DNA from: Herbaspirillum sp. SJZ106
GTDB taxonomy: Bacteria; Pseudomonadota; Gammaproteobacteria; Burkholderiales; Burkholderiaceae_D
Length of the DNA: 64,000 nt
Direction: 5' to 3'
Assembly: GCF_006715495.1 (NCBI RefSeq)
Contig: NZ_VFNI01000001.1
Location: 62,001 to 126,000 of the forward strand
Part shown: positions 46,015 to 54,504 of the stretch, one piece after another
Position numbering within the stretch: position 1 is the stretch's first letter
Layout: the number at the start of each line of letters is the position of its first letter
The notes under the pieces: generated by a model
Seen by the model: the letters and a program-made list of their open reading frames with translations, nothing else
Databases searched by the model: none
What the model was told of the DNA's origin: nothing
Position numbers and translations under genes: made by a program

Positions 46015-47235
46015 TCAGTGCGGCGCGCCCTGCTGCAGCATGCGCCATACCTCGGCGGCCAGCCTGATCAGGGACAGGTCGCTGCCCGCGGGCCCCAGCA
46101 ATGATACGCCGATCGGCAGCCCGGCGGGCGTGGCCAGCGGGATGCTGACCTGCGGCAAACCGCACAGGCCGGCGATGCAGGTGATGCGGAAGGTGCGTGC
46201 GCGCACCAGGTCGACCTCGCCGGGGGCGGCGTCCAGTGGCGGCGCCACGCTGGCCGCGGACGGGATCACCGCCACCGCGTCATCGCCCAGCAGCGCATGC
46301 ACCTGGCGGCGCACCACCTGCTGGCGCTCGCGCGCCTGGCGTTCGGCCTGGATGTCGATGGCGCGCGCGATGTCCCAGCGGCCCTGCACGGCGGGGCCGA
46401 AGCGCGGCGTTTCGCGCTCGATCCAGTCGCGGTGGGTTTGCCAGGCTTCGTGCGCCGAGGCCACGACGTAGGCGCGGCGCCATCGTTCCAGTGCATCCGG
46501 GCCGTCGCCGGACAGGCGGCAGTGCCGGCCCTGCATGCGCGCGCACAGCGCCTGGTAGACGCGCTGCACGGCCGGCTGGAACACCGGGTCGGCCTGTTCC
46601 AGCGCATCCAGGGGCAGCAGGACGCGCCGCAAGTCGCGGCCGGCGGTCTGCGGCAGCAGCACCTCGCCCACGCGGGCGAAGGCGCCGGCCTCGTGCGCGA
46701 GCCAGGTGGCGGTATCGAAACTGGGGGAGAGCGGCGCCATGGCCTCGCAGGACAGCAGGCCGTGCGTGGTGCGCAGGCCCCAGATGCCGCAGTAGCTGGC
46801 CGGCACCCGGGTCGAGCCGCCGGTGTCGGTGCCCAGCGCGAAGTCGCACAGGCGCGCCGCCACCGCCGCCGCCGAACCGCTGGAGGAGCCGCCCGGCACG
46901 CGGCCCGGCGCGGCCGGGTTGATGGGGGTGCCGTAGTGGTGGTTGTCGCCGTGGATGCTGTAGGCGATCTCGTCGGTCAGGGTCTTGCCCACCAGGGTGG
47001 CGCCGGCGTTGAGCAGGGCCGTCACCAGCGGGCTGGTGGCGGTGGCCGGGGCATGCGTGCGCAGCCAGTCCGGATTGCCGGCGCCGGTGACGTGGCCGGC
47101 CACGTCGAACAGGTCCTTGGCGCCGAAGGCGAGGCCGGCCAGCGGGCCGGCGGCCGCGCCGGCGATGCGAAAGCGCCCGTGCGGCACGAAGGCGCCGATA
47201 CCGTCCGGGACGGGAGCGAAGCGGGGATGGTTCAA
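46015..47235 (-). CDS. Amidase-signature enzyme, AMI1-like
   Basis: A 406-residue hydrolase with the Ser-cisSer-Lys triad: K40 in FGAKDLFD, cis-serine in PGGSSSGSA (115-121) and nucleophile S141 in GTDTGGSTRVPAS. The stretch DVAGHVTGAGNPDWLRTH and AYSIHGDNHHYGTPINP strongly recall plant AMI1 indole-3-acetamide hydrolases. In this nitrogen cluster an oxalurate- or ureide-type amide is also possible. TTG 47235 is chosen because GGAG sits six bases upstream; the next in-frame TTG (47247) has none. The HpxX/AtzG-type small subunit that goes with HpxY/AtzE amidases was not found nearby. Confidence 0.85.
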   Translation of the reverse strand: MNHPRFAPVPDGIGAFVPHGRFRIAGAAAGPLAGLAFGAKDLFDVAGHVTGAGNPDWLRTHAPATATSPLVTALLNAGATLVGKTLTDEIAYSIHGDNHHYGTPINPAAPGRVPGGSSSGSAAAVAARLCDFALGTDTGGSTRVPASYCGIWGLRTTHGLLSCEAMAPLSPSFDTATWLAHEAGAFARVGEVLLPQTAGRDLRRVLLPLDALEQADPVFQPAVQRVYQALCARMQGRHCRLSGDGPDALERWRRAYVVASAHEAWQTHRDWIERETPRFGPAVQGRWDIARAIDIQAERQARERQQVVRRQVHALLGDDAVAVIPSAASVAPPLDAAPGEVDLVRARTFRITCIAGLCGLPQVSIPLATPAGLPIGVSLLGPAGSDLSLIRLAAEVWRMLQQGAPH

Positions 47236-47250
47236 GCGGTTCTCCAATGA

Positions 47251-48222
47251 TCAGGGCAGCAGCGCAGGAGGCTGCTGCAATTCTTCCAGCGCATCCACGT
47301 GCGCGCAGATGGCGCCCGGCGTGGTGAACCAGACCTGGCCGCGGTCGCGCGCCGCGGCCAGGTGTTGCAGCGCGCGGCGCAAGTGGCGCAGGCGATAGGG
47401 CTGGCCCACCAGGTAAGGATGCAGGGCGATACCCATCACCAGCGGCTGCCGCGTCGATTGCTCCAGCATCTCGTCGAAGTTGTCGACGATCATCTGCGCG
47501 AAATCCTTCCCGTCCATCTGGCGCGCCACGATCATCGGGATGTCGTTGAGTTCTTGCGGATAGGGGATCGACCACAGGCTGCCGCCGTCGCGCGTGCGCA
47601 TGCGCACCGGCTGGTCGTCGTGCGCCCAGTTCAGGTTGTAGCGGTAACCCGACTCGCGCAGCAGGTCGGGGGTGAGCAGGCTTTCCGAGATCCACGGCGA
47701 AAGCCAGCCGGCCGGCGCCGCTCCGCTTTCGGCGGCGATGCGGTCGCGGCAGTGGCGCAGCAGCGCCAGTTCGGCGCTTTCCGGCAGCGTGCCCTGCTGT
47801 TGCGAATTGCTGTGGCCGTGGCCGATGATCTCGTCGCCGCGCGCGGCGAAGGCGGCCACCAGTTCCGGGCAATGGTCGTACAGCGCGGTGTTGACCAGCA
47901 CGCCGGCCGGCAGCGCCAGCTGTTCGAACAGTTCCAGGCAGCGCCAGGCGCCGACGCGGTTGCCGTATTCGCGCCAGGCATAGTTGAGCACGTCGGGCTC
48001 GGGGCAGGCCGGGCCCAGGCGCGCGCCCAGGCCCGAACCGAAGGCGAAGTGCTCGATGTTGAAGCCGAGGTAGACCGCCAGCCGCGCGCCGTTGGGCCAG
48101 CGATAGCCGGGGCGGCGGTGGATGGCCGAATAGCCGAAACGGCCGTGGCCGGGCAGCGGGCCGAAGGGGCGGGCGATGCCTTCGACGGCAGGGACGGTGG
48201 GCGGGAGGGTGGGCTGGTTCAT
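47251..48222 (-). CDS. Polysaccharide-deacetylase-fold hydrolase, PuuE allantoinase-like
   Basis: A 323-residue NodB-fold protein of the PuuE group. PuuE-type members hydrolyse allantoin without the usual amidohydrolase fold. Seen: RRPGYRWPNGARLAVYLGFN, YGNRVGAWRCLELFEQLALP, IIGHGHSNSQQQG and IALHPYLVGQPYRLRHL. Typical catalytic NodB residues are partly replaced, as in PuuE. It is the first gene of the minus-strand operon, divergent from the NtrC/sigma-54-type ABC operon, so a role in releasing ammonia from a ureide-like compound is likely but not proven. Confidence 0.82.
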   Translation of the reverse strand: MNQPTLPPTVPAVEGIARPFGPLPGHGRFGYSAIHRRPGYRWPNGARLAVYLGFNIEHFAFGSGLGARLGPACPEPDVLNYAWREYGNRVGAWRCLELFEQLALPAGVLVNTALYDHCPELVAAFAARGDEIIGHGHSNSQQQGTLPESAELALLRHCRDRIAAESGAAPAGWLSPWISESLLTPDLLRESGYRYNLNWAHDDQPVRMRTRDGGSLWSIPYPQELNDIPMIVARQMDGKDFAQMIVDNFDEMLEQSTRQPLVMGIALHPYLVGQPYRLRHLRRALQHLAAARDRGQVWFTTPGAICAHVDALEELQQPPALLP

Positions 48223-48305
48223 GCCGGTTCCCTCACGATGCGGCCAGGCCGGCGCCCTGGATCGTGGTTGATGATGGTGCGGCGTGCATCATTTTCTCCA
48301 TCTTC

Positions 48306-48322
48306 TGCACAAGAGTCGTGCG
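48306..48322. promoter_or_regulatory. Candidate NtrC-binding site
   Basis: TGCAC-AAGAGTC-GTGCG matches TGCAC-N7-GTGCA in 9 of 10 fixed positions, 105 bp upstream of a sigma-54 -24 element. A second dyad, ATGATG-N10-CATCAT at 48271-48292, could be the GntR operator. Confidence 0.6.
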
Positions 48323-48426
48323 TTATTGGCTGCAAACTTGATTGGTTATCAGCGGCAATAAATGAAGATATTTGCTGCCTATATAAGGTAAATATTGTCG
48401 GCAAAAATTATCTTCGCATGCGGCGC

Positions 48427-48443
48427 TTGGCATAGCCCTTGCA
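48427..48443 (+). promoter_or_regulatory. Sigma-54 promoter of the LIV-type ABC operon
   Basis: TTGGCATAGCCCTTGCA fits the -24/-12 consensus with exact spacing (GG 48429-48430, GC 48441-48442). Predicted start near 48454, 47 nt before the binding-protein ATG. The region between it and the NtrC-like site is AT-rich and holds GAAGATA/TATCTTC (48364 and 48409), suitable for DNA bending. Confidence 0.8.
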
Positions 48444-48500
48444 TAAGTCATGCCGGGAACAATGCCAACCGTCTCTTAGCCAACCTGGAGGGAAGCCACC

Positions 48501-49688
48501 ATGATCCATTTCACCCGCCGTACCCTGATTGCCGCCGCAGCCGCCACCGTCGCCGCTGCTACCTTTGCCTCGCCGGCCCTGGCCGCCGACCCCATCAAGA
48601 TCGGCCTGGTCACCGCGCTGTCGGGCCAGTCGGCGCAAGCCGGCGAGGCGCTGACCCGCGGCATGTCCATCGCCATCGACGAGATCAACGCCAAGGGCGG
48701 CCTGTTGGGCGGGCGCAAGCTGGAGCTGGTGCGCCGCGACGACGAAGGCAATCCGGCCAAGGGCGTGGTGGCCGCGCGCGAACTGATCTTCAAGGAAAAG
48801 GTGGCGGTGCTGTTCGGCGGCCTGGACACCCCGGTGTCGATGGCCATCGTGCCCATCGTCAACCAGGAGAAGGTGCCCTTCGTCGGCCCGTGGGCGGCCG
48901 GCACCGGAGTGACCAAGAACGGCGCCAACCCGAACTACGTGTTCCGCGTGTCGGCGGTGGATGAACTGGTCGACAAGGCCATGCTGAACTACGCGCAGAA
49001 GACCTTCAAGAGCAGCAAGGCCGGCCTGATCCTGGTCAACAATCCCTGGGGCGAATCCAACGAGAAGGGCATCGTCGCCGCGCTGGCAGAGAAGGGCTTG
49101 AAGCCGGCCGGGGTGGAGAAGTTCGAAGGCAGCGACGTCGACATTGTGCCGCAGCTCACGCGCCTGAAGGCCGCCGGCGCCGACACCTTGTACCTGGTCG
49201 GCAACGTCGGCCCCTCGGCGCAGGTGGTCAAGTCGCTCGACCGCATGGGCTGGAAGGTGCCGGTGGTGTCGCACTGGGGCCCGGCCGGCGGCCGCTTCAC
49301 CGAACTGGCCGGCCCCAACGCCAGGAACGTGCACTTCATCCAGACCTTCAGCTTCTTCGGCAAGCTCTCGCCGGTGGGCGAGAAGGTAGTGAGCGAGCTC
49401 AAGGCCAAGTACCCCGCGATCAAGGGGCCGGACGACATCACCCCGGCCGTCGGCGTGGCCAACGCCTATGACGGCATGCAGCTGGCCGCGCTGGCCATCG
49501 CCAAGGCAGGTTCCACCAACGGCGACGCGGTGCGTGAGGGCTTCTACAAGATCGACCGCTACGAAGGCCTGATCAAGACCTACGTCAAGCCGTTCAGCCC
49601 GGCCGTGCACGATGCGCTGCAGGCCGACGACTACGTCTGGGCGCAGTTCATCGACAACCGCATCCTGCCGGTAGGCCTGGCGCAATAA
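48501..49688 (+). CDS. ABC transporter substrate-binding protein, LIV/amide type
   Basis: A 395-residue periplasmic binding protein of the type I (Leu/Ile/Val, amide, urea) fold. Signal peptide with MIHFTRRTLIAAAAATVAAA ending near ALAADP; mature start DPIKIGLVTALSGQSAQAGE; KGGLLGGRKLELVRRDDEGN. GGAGGG precedes the ATG. First gene of the sigma-54 operon. Ligand unknown; the neighbours suggest a nitrogen-rich amide or ureide. A partial stem GGCCGCC/GGCGGCC lies after the gene (49689-49740). Confidence 0.9.
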   Translation: MIHFTRRTLIAAAAATVAAATFASPALAADPIKIGLVTALSGQSAQAGEALTRGMSIAIDEINAKGGLLGGRKLELVRRDDEGNPAKGVVAARELIFKEKVAVLFGGLDTPVSMAIVPIVNQEKVPFVGPWAAGTGVTKNGANPNYVFRVSAVDELVDKAMLNYAQKTFKSSKAGLILVNNPWGESNEKGIVAALAEKGLKPAGVEKFEGSDVDIVPQLTRLKAAGADTLYLVGNVGPSAQVVKSLDRMGWKVPVVSHWGPAGGRFTELAGPNARNVHFIQTFSFFGKLSPVGEKVVSELKAKYPAIKGPDDITPAVGVANAYDGMQLAALAIAKAGSTNGDAVREGFYKIDRYEGLIKTYVKPFSPAVHDALQADDYVWAQFIDNRILPVGLAQ

Positions 49689-49827
49689 GGCCGCCCCGGC
49701 AGCGCCGCGCCGGCCGGGAGCAGCGGTTTGCGCGGCGGCCAATCCATGCGCAATGCGGGCAACGCATCAGCGCAATACCAACGATCAACAGCCGCCGCCG
49801 GCAACGCGGCGGGGCAGGGAGAACACG

Positions 49828-50706
49828 ATGTTGCTGCTGTCGGCACTCATCAGCGGATTCGGACTGGGCAGCATGTACGGTCTGATGGCGCTCGGTTTCT
49901 ACATGACGTATGCCGTCTCCGGTACCGTCAATTTCGCGCAGGGCAGCTCCATGATGCTGGGCGCCGTGCTGTGCTTCACCTTCGCCCAGACGCTGGGCTG
50001 GCCGATGTGGCTGGCCGTCGTGCTGGCGCTGGCCTTGTGCGCCGCCTATGGCGTGCTGGTCGAAGTGCTGGCGGTGCGCCCCTTCGCCCGGCAGGGTTCG
50101 AACGCTTGGCTGATGTCCACCGTGGCGCTGGGCATCGTGCTGGACAACCTGGTCATGCACACCTTCGGCAAGGAACCGCGCAGCCTGCCGTCGCCGCTGG
50201 CGCTGTCGTCCATCGAAGTGGGCGGCATCGGCCTGGGCGTGTATCCGCTGCACCTGCTGATCCCCGCCGTCGGCCTGGCGCTGGCGGCGCTGCTGCATAC
50301 CGTCTCGCGCCGCACCCGCTGGGGCACGGCCTTGCTGGCGGTGGTGCAGAACCGCGACGCCGCGCGCCTGATGGGCATCCCCATCACCCGCGCCATCGCC
50401 GCCGCCTTCGCGCTGTCGACCCTGCTGGCCGGCGTGGCCGGCGTGCTGATCGCGCCGCTGTTCAACGTCAACGCCGACATGGGCACGCTGTTCGGCCTGA
50501 AGGCCTTCGCCGTGGCCATCCTGGGCGGCATCACCAGCGCCTGGGGCGTGATGATCGCCGGCCTGCTGTTCGGCATCGCCGAGGCGCTGATCACCGCCAC
50601 CCTCGGTTCCGGCTATACCCAGATCATCACCTTCGCGCTGGTGATCGCGGTATTGGCGATTCGTCCCAACGGCCTGTTCGGCCGCGCACAGGTGAAAAAG
50701 GTATGA
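49828..50706 (+). CDS. ABC transporter permease, LivH type
   Basis: A 292-residue inner-membrane permease with about eight helices. GLGSMYGLMALGFYMTYAVS, GTVNFAQGSSMMLGAVLCF and LKAFAVAILGGITSAWGVMI are family motifs. ATG 49828 follows AGGGAG. Its TGA overlaps the next ATG (ATGA, 50703-50706). Confidence 0.93.
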   Translation: MLLLSALISGFGLGSMYGLMALGFYMTYAVSGTVNFAQGSSMMLGAVLCFTFAQTLGWPMWLAVVLALALCAAYGVLVEVLAVRPFARQGSNAWLMSTVALGIVLDNLVMHTFGKEPRSLPSPLALSSIEVGGIGLGVYPLHLLIPAVGLALAALLHTVSRRTRWGTALLAVVQNRDAARLMGIPITRAIAAAFALSTLLAGVAGVLIAPLFNVNADMGTLFGLKAFAVAILGGITSAWGVMIAGLLFGIAEALITATLGSGYTQIITFALVIAVLAIRPNGLFGRAQVKKV

Positions 50707-53285
50707 ACAATCTTCCGCATTCCGTGACCGCGGCGCTGCGCCGCGCGGCCCAACCCGCGCCGCCGGCCGCCGCCCCGCGCGCCCAGGTGCGCCTGGGGCT
50801 GGGCACGCCGGCCGCGCTGGCCTGGTGCGTGCTCGGCTTCATCGCCGCCGCCACGCTGGCGCTGTCGGTCAACAGCTATTACGTCTTCGTGCTGGCCGGC
50901 ATCGCGCTGGTGGCCATCGTCGGCATCGGCCTGAACGTGCTGATCGGCCTGACCGGGCAGGTCTCGTTCGGCCATATCGGCTTCTACGCCATCGGCGCCT
51001 ATACGGTCGCCATCCTGACCACCAAGGCCGGCTTCTCGTTCTGGCTGGCGTGGCCGCTGGCGGCGCTGGCCGCGGGGGCGCTGGGCGTGCTGCTGGCCTT
51101 GCCGGCGCTGCGCGTGAAGGGTCCCTACCTGGCCATGATCACCATCGCCTTCAGCTTCATCGTGCAGCACGCCATCATCGAGATGCGGGATGTGACCGGC
51201 GGCCAGAACGGCATCATGGGCCTGGCCGCTCCCGCCTTCCTCGGGCTGCAGGGCGAGCGCGCCATCGCCATCCTGGGGCTGGCGTCGGTGGCGGTGGTGC
51301 TGGCCGGCTACTGCTGGCTCTCGCGCGGCAGCTGGGGCGCTGCCATGCGCGCGGTGCGCGACAGCGAGACCGCGTCCGAATCGATCGGCCTGAACCCGCT
51401 GGTGGTCAAGGCTGCCGCCTTCGCCATCTCGGCCGCCCTGGCCGGCCTGGCCGGCGGATTGTTCGCGCCGTTGTCGACCTTCGTCACGCCGGACACATTC
51501 AGTTTCATGCAATCCATCCTGTTCGTGCTGGTGGTGGTGATCGGCGGCGCCGGTTCCATCATGGGGCCGGTGGTCGGCGCGGTGATCGTCGGCGCGCTGC
51601 CCGAACTGCTATCCAGCATGGAGGACTATCGCCTGCTGTTCTTCGGCGCGCTCCTGCTGCTGGTGCTGTGGATCGCGCCGGACGGCGTGACCGGCCTGTT
51701 GCGCAAGCTGGTGGCCGCATTGCGCCAGCCAGCCGCGGCCATTCCTCCGCTGGCGCCGGCAGGCGATGAGGCGGCGCTGCCAATGCGCACCCGCCGCACC
51801 CTCTCGGCCGACGGCCTGACCATGGTGTTCGGCGGCGTGCGCGTGGTCGGCAACCTGGGATTCGAAGTGCCGGCAGCGGCCGTCACCAGCCTGATCGGCC
51901 CCAACGGCGCCGGCAAGACCACGGCGCTGAACATGCTTTCCGGCTTCTACCGCCCGACCTCCGGCAGCTTCGCGCTGGGCGGGGTGGCGCTGGCGGGCTT
52001 GCCGGCCTTTCGCATCGCCCGCCACGGGGTGGCGCGCACCTACCAGACCTCGCAACTGTTCGGCAGCCTCAGCGTGGCCGACAACGTCGCGCTGGCCTGC
52101 GGCCGCGGCCGCCTGGGCGGGCTGCTGTCGGCGCGCGGTTTCGGCGATGCCGCGGTGCGTGCGCGCTGCGCCAGCCTGCTGGCGTATTGCGGTTACCGCG
52201 GCGCCATCGATATCGCCGCGGCCGACCTGGCGCACGTCGACCGCCGCCTGGTGGAAATCGCGCGCGCCCTGGCCGCCGATCCGGATGTGCTGTTGCTGGA
52301 CGAGCCGGCCGCCGGCCTGTCGCGCGAGGACAAGTCGATGCTGGCGCGCCTGCTGCAAAAGATCGCCGCCGCGGGCATCAGCGTGGTGGTGGTCGAGCAC
52401 GACATGGAGCTGGTGATGCAGATCTCCAGCCGCATCGTGGTGCTGGACGCCGGCCAGCGCCTGGCCATCGGCACTCCGCAAGAGGTGCAGAACGACCCGG
52501 CGGTGCGCCAGGCCTATCTTGGCGAGGAGGCGCAGCAACCGGCGGCCACTGCGGCGCGCGTGGCGACGCCGGGCGCGGCTGAATTGCTGGGCGTGGGCGA
52601 GCTGGTCGCCGGCTATGGCGCCGAGCCGGTGCTGCACGGCATCAACCTGCAGGTGAAGCAGGGCGAGATGGTGGCTTTGCTGGGCGCCAACGGCGCCGGC
52701 AAGTCGACGCTCATGCGCGCGCTGGCCGGCTTGCACCGGCCGGTGCAGGGCGGCATCCATGCCGGCGGCGTCAACCTGATGGACCTGCGCGCCGAAGAGA
52801 TCGTGCGCCATGGCGTGGTGCTGGTGCCGGAGGGACGGCAGGTCTTCCCGGAACTGAGCGTGCTGGACAACATCCGCCTTGGCGCTTTCCTTTATCCGCA
52901 GGATGTGGAGGCGCGCGTGGAGGAAATGCTGGGGCGTTTCCCGCGTTTGCGCGAGCGCCTGCACCAGCGCGCCGGCCTGCTCTCCGGCGGCGAGCAGCAG
53001 ATGCTGGCGATCGCGCGCGGTTTGATGTCGCGCCCGCGCGTGCTGTTGCTGGACGAGCCGTCGCTGGGCCTGGCGCCGAAGGTGATTGCCGAACTGTTCG
53101 CGGCGCTGGATCGGCTGCGCAACGAGAACATGACCATCGTGCTGGTCGACCAGATGGCGGCGCTGGCCTTGTCGCTGGCCGACCGCGCCTATGTGATCGA
53201 AGGCGGGCGGGTGGTGGCGCAGGGCAGTGCGGCCGAGATCGCGGCCAATGATGCGCTGGCCAAGGCTTATCTTGGCGGGCATTGA
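50703..53285 (+). CDS. Triple-fusion ABC protein: LivM permease + LivG ATPase + LivF ATPase
   Basis: An 860-residue fusion. Residues about 1-345 are a LivM permease ([39 protein letters not shown]). About 360-610 is a LivG-type ATPase: Walker A GPNGAGKT (399-406), Walker [13 protein letters not shown] and H-loop H566, but the signature reads DLAHVDRR (508-515), with the conserved glycine replaced by valine. About 625-860 is a LivF-type ATPase with Walker [10 protein letters not shown] (661-669) and a normal signature LLSGGEQQ (759-766). One ATP site of the pair should be weak. LivM-LivG fusions are known; all three in one chain is less usual. Confidence 0.9.
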   Translation: MNNLPHSVTAALRRAAQPAPPAAAPRAQVRLGLGTPAALAWCVLGFIAAATLALSVNSYYVFVLAGIALVAIVGIGLNVLIGLTGQVSFGHIGFYAIGAYTVAILTTKAGFSFWLAWPLAALAAGALGVLLALPALRVKGPYLAMITIAFSFIVQHAIIEMRDVTGGQNGIMGLAAPAFLGLQGERAIAILGLASVAVVLAGYCWLSRGSWGAAMRAVRDSETASESIGLNPLVVKAAAFAISAALAGLAGGLFAPLSTFVTPDTFSFMQSILFVLVVVIGGAGSIMGPVVGAVIVGALPELLSSMEDYRLLFFGALLLLVLWIAPDGVTGLLRKLVAALRQPAAAIPPLAPAGDEAALPMRTRRTLSADGLTMVFGGVRVVGNLGFEVPAAAVTSLIGPNGAGKTTALNMLSGFYRPTSGSFALGGVALAGLPAFRIARHGVARTYQTSQLFGSLSVADNVALACGRGRLGGLLSARGFGDAAVRARCASLLAYCGYRGAIDIAAADLAHVDRRLVEIARALAADPDVLLLDEPAAGLSREDKSMLARLLQKIAAAGISVVVVEHDMELVMQISSRIVVLDAGQRLAIGTPQEVQNDPAVRQAYLGEEAQQPAATAARVATPGAAELLGVGELVAGYGAEPVLHGINLQVKQGEMVALLGANGAGKSTLMRALAGLHRPVQGGIHAGGVNLMDLRAEEIVRHGVVLVPEGRQVFPELSVLDNIRLGAFLYPQDVEARVEEMLGRFPRLRERLHQRAGLLSGGEQQMLAIARGLMSRPRVLLLDEPSLGLAPKVIAELFAALDRLRNENMTIVLVDQMAALALSLADRAYVIEGGRVVAQGSAAEIAANDALAKAYLGGH

Positions 53286-53296
53286 GGAGATTCGTA

Positions 53297-53695
53297 GTGG
53301 AACCGACGTTGCCGTTCGAGGTGAACATCCCGGAAGTGCTGGCTGAAGTGACGGCCGCTTTCGGGCGTTATGAGGTGGCGCTGACCACCAACCAGGTCGA
53401 GGTGCTGGATGAGCTGTTTCTGGACTCGGCCCATACCGTGCGTTATGGCGCTACCGAGAATCTTGTCGGCTTTGACGAGATACGCTCATTTCGTCTTGGA
53501 CGTTCGCCCAGGAACCTGATGCGGGATTTGCGGCGGACTGTCATTACCACCTATGGGCGCGACTATGCGGTGGCCAATACCGAGTTTACCCGTGATGGGG
53601 ATGCCCGGATTGGGCGGCAGAGTCATGCCTGGTTGCGGTTGCCGCAGGGGTGGAGGATTGTGGCGGCGCATGTTTCCTGGATGGAGATGAAGTAG
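53297..53695 (+). CDS. hpxZ: HpxZ/AtzH-like protein (DUF3225)
   Basis: A 132-residue SnoaL/NTF2-fold protein. [55 protein letters not shown] and [20 protein letters not shown] match the HpxZ/AtzH family linked to oxalurate and cyanuric-acid amide breakdown. GTG 53297 is preceded by GAGGAG at seven bases. It follows the fused transporter gene by 11 bp. Late codons shift to G/T endings near the repeat at 53711. Confidence 0.85.
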   Translation: MEPTLPFEVNIPEVLAEVTAAFGRYEVALTTNQVEVLDELFLDSAHTVRYGATENLVGFDEIRSFRLGRSPRNLMRDLRRTVITTYGRDYAVANTEFTRDGDARIGRQSHAWLRLPQGWRIVAAHVSWMEMK

Positions 53696-53710
53696 TTTGT
53701 TTTTTTGGGG

Positions 53711-54050
53711 GGGGAGTCTGGTCTTGTTGCGTGCAGATGTTTAGGTTGCTCTGGGTAGTCTGCTTTTGCTTCGTGCAGATGTACTGGCTCTATGCTTTTC
53801 TTTCTTCGGTCGGAGGTGAGCGCCGGGGGCGGCCCGGCAGCCGCTCACTTTCTTTGCTCCGCCAAAGAAAGTAAGCAAAGAAAGGCGGCCCCTAAGTGCC
53901 AGCCCCTTCGGGGTGCCCGTTGGAGTGTCATGAAAAATGGGCGAGGCAGAGTCGCTGCGCTCCGACTGCCTCGCTGATCCATTTTTCATGACACTCCAAC
54001 GGCTGGCCCACAAGGGGAGGCAAACCTGACCGCCTCGCCTGCGGCATCGG
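53711..54050 (+). repeat. Dispersed structured repeat, copy C
   Basis: About 340 bp; the 5' end is partly doubled (AGTCTGGTCTTGTTGCGTGC at 53716, similar words again at 53757). The long hairpin arms 53919-53940 and 53979-54000 are exactly complementary over 22 bases although they differ from copy B at seven positions. The 12-bp hairpin (53847-53872) has a damaged centre, CTCCGC instead of GCCCGC. It lies between hpxZ and the inverted copy D. Confidence 0.92.
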
Positions 54051-54110
54051 GCTTGGGAGGGGAGTTGCGCGTTGGCTCCATTTTCTGAACCAAGTCAGTC
54101 GCAAGCTTGG

Positions 54111-54401
54111 CGATGCCGAAGGCGAGCCGGACAAGACGTCGCATCTAACCAGCCGGCGGAACGGGCAAAAAAATGGATCAGAAAAGCAGTCGGAGCGCAG
54201 CGACTCTGCTTTTCCCATTTTTTTGCCCGTTCCGTCGGGAACCCCGAAGGGGCTGGGTAGTTGCGTCGCCTTCTTTTGCTTACTTTTCTTGGCGAGACAA
54301 GAAAAGTGAGCGGCTGCCGGGCCGCACCCGGCGCTCCGCTGCGACCGGAGAAAGAAAAGCATAGAGCCAGTACATCGACCAGCAGCAAGACCAGACTACC
54401 C
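54111..54401 (-). repeat. Dispersed structured repeat, copy D (inverted)
   Basis: About 291 bp, the same element on the minus strand and the most diverged. Long-hairpin arms 54155-54176 and 54215-54236 pair over 22 bases with one G-T. The inner stem (GAAAAGCAG/CTGCTTTTC in element orientation) and the first hairpin (ACTTTTCTTG/CAAGAAAAGT) also differ from copies A-C but remain paired. Together with copy C it forms a tail-to-tail pair filling most of the 809-bp gap 53696-54504. Confidence 0.9.
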
Positions 54402-54504
54402 AAAAGACTCCCAAGACCTAAACTACTCAGCACCCAAACCACCCAACACATCCACAGGTATCATCCTCACCTTACCCCAATAAAGAAAAACATCAGGAGC
54501 CCAA

